Assembly: GCA_023422735.1 (NCBI GenBank)
Contig: JAFAGL010000286.1
Span: forward strand, 1-7,282
Source: Pseudomonadota bacterium
Lineage (GTDB): Bacteria > Pseudomonadota > Alphaproteobacteria > Rhizobiales > Rhizobiaceae
DNA length: 7,282 nucleotides
Direction: 5' to 3'
Shown here: positions 6,479 to 7,282 of the stretch, in pieces
How positions within the stretch are numbered: position 1 is the first letter of the stretch
How the letters are laid out: every line of letters starts with the position of its first letter
Notes under the pieces: generated by a model
Database searches by the model: none
Seen by the model: only the letters and a program-made list of their open reading frames with translations
What the model was told of the DNA's origin: nothing
Translations under genes and position numbers: made by a program

Positions 6479-7282
6479 ATGGCTGATATTCGCAACAACT
6501 TCGTTGGCATCAAATCGCCCAACCCGTTCTGGCTGGCCTCGGCTCCTCCAACAGACAAGGCCTATAACGTGGTGCGGGCATTCCAGGCTGGCTGGGGTGG
6601 TGTTGTCTGGAAAACTCTTGGCGAGGAGGGTCCGCCTGTCGTCAATGTCAACGGCCCGCGTTATGGCGCGATATGGGGTGCCGATCGCCGTTTGCTGGGC
6701 TTGAACAATATTGAGCTCATTACCGACAGGCAGTTGCAACTCAATCTTCAGGAAATGAAGCAGGTCAAGCGCGATTGGCCGGACCGCGCGCTGATCGCCT
6801 CGATCATGGTGCCCTGCGAGGAAGAAAGCTGGAAAGCGATCCTACCGCTGGTGGAGGAAACCGAAGCGGACGGCATCGAGCTGAATTTCGGCTGTCCGCA
6901 CGGCATGAGCGAGCGCGGCATGGGGGCGGCCGTCGGGCAGGTTCCCGAATATATCGAAATGGTGGTGCGCTGGTGCAAGCAATATACGCGCATGCCGGTG
7001 ATCACCAAGCTGACACCGAACATCACGGATATCCGCAAGCCCGCGCGTGCGGCCAAGGCCGGTGGCACCGACGCCGTTTCGTTGATCAACACGATCAATT
7101 CGATCACGTCGGTCAATCTTGATTCCTTCGCGCCGGAACCGACCATCGACGGGCGAGGCAGCCATGGCGGGTATTGCGGCCCGGCCGTCAAGCCGATCGC
7201 CCTGAACATGGTGGCCGAGATCGCCCGCGATCGCGAAACGCATGGTTTGCCGATTTCCGGGATCGGTGGCATCACCACATGG
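6479..7282 (+). CDS. preA: NAD-dependent dihydropyrimidine dehydrogenase, subunit PreA (3'-partial)
   Basis: Catalytic FMN-binding subunit that reduces uracil/thymine with electrons from PreT. The frame stays open for 268 codons to the window edge. It starts MADIRNNFVGIKSPNPFWLA, and the dihydroorotate-dehydrogenase-like barrel is clear. K45 in VVWKTLG fits the FMN-contacting lysine. N136 and C139 in ELNFGCPHGM match the substrate asparagine and the acid-base cysteine (Cys671 in pig enzyme numbering) of DPYD. The conserved SERGMG and KLTPNITDI follow, and SGIGGI near the end is part of the FMN phosphate-binding region. The usual length is about 430 residues, so the rest of the barrel and the expected C-terminal pair of [4Fe-4S] ferredoxin motifs lie to the right. 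Genes for dihydropyrimidinase and beta-ureidopropionase commonly follow, but cannot be seen here. Confidence 0.95.
   Translation, partial: MADIRNNFVGIKSPNPFWLASAPPTDKAYNVVRAFQAGWGGVVWKTLGEEGPPVVNVNGPRYGAIWGADRRLLGLNNIELITDRQLQLNLQEMKQVKRDWPDRALIASIMVPCEEESWKAILPLVEETEADGIELNFGCPHGMSERGMGAAVGQVPEYIEMVVRWCKQYTRMPVITKLTPNITDIRKPARAAKAGGTDAVSLINTINSITSVNLDSFAPEPTIDGRGSHGGYCGPAVKPIALNMVAEIARDRETHGLPISGIGGITTW

Noticed and set aside
1..7282. A new defence or mobile-element system
   Set aside because: All main genes fit known housekeeping families, codon use looks even, and no terminal repeats, integrase, transposase, toxin-antitoxin pair or repeat array was seen.

Overview
The window looks like chromosomal DNA from an alphaproteobacterium of the order Hyphomicrobiales (Rhizobiales), most like the Brucella/Ochrobactrum group. 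This rests on moderately high GC, the style of the encoded proteins and remembered family resemblance; no database search was possible. Coding density is high, and I see no mobile element, CRISPR array, rRNA or tRNA.

Layout. (1) Positions 1-3316 hold the end of a peptide/nickel-type (Dpp/Opp) ABC importer operon on the + strand: a permease that is cut by the left edge, then a fused ATPase carrying two complete nucleotide-binding domains, each followed by an oligopeptide-transporter cysteine module. The permease stop and the ATPase start are 10 nt apart, and the stop codon forms part of the ATPase ribosome binding site. The substrate cannot be told, because the binding protein and first permease lie outside the window. 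(2) Positions 3317-3662 hold a 74-residue DUF3072 protein with its own intergenic leader. The leader contains a GTTC-N7-GTTC match to the alphaproteobacterial LexA box, nested in an inverted repeat. A perfect 11-bp GC-rich hairpin follows the gene. (3) Positions 3676-4878 on the - strand encode a membrane-anchored M48 (HtpX-like) zinc protease with an unusual four-cysteine C-terminal tail, which converges on the DUF3072 gene. (4) Positions 4879-5079 are a divergent control region. (5) Positions 5080-7282 on the + strand hold preT and preA (cut by the right edge), the two subunits of NAD-dependent dihydropyrimidine dehydrogenase, which carries out the first step of reductive uracil/thymine breakdown.

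How the genes work together. The permease and ATPase form one importer. PreT takes electrons from NADH and passes them through FAD and Fe-S clusters to the FMN site of PreA, where the pyrimidine ring is reduced. Nothing in the sequence ties the importer, DUF3072 protein and protease to the pyrimidine genes beyond being neighbours.

Most of the window is ordinary metabolism and transport. The points most worth a second look are the possible SOS box before the DUF3072 gene, the cysteine-rich tail on the protease, the probable paired Fe-S sites and long disordered tail of the fused ATPase, and the extra membrane hairpin in the permease.
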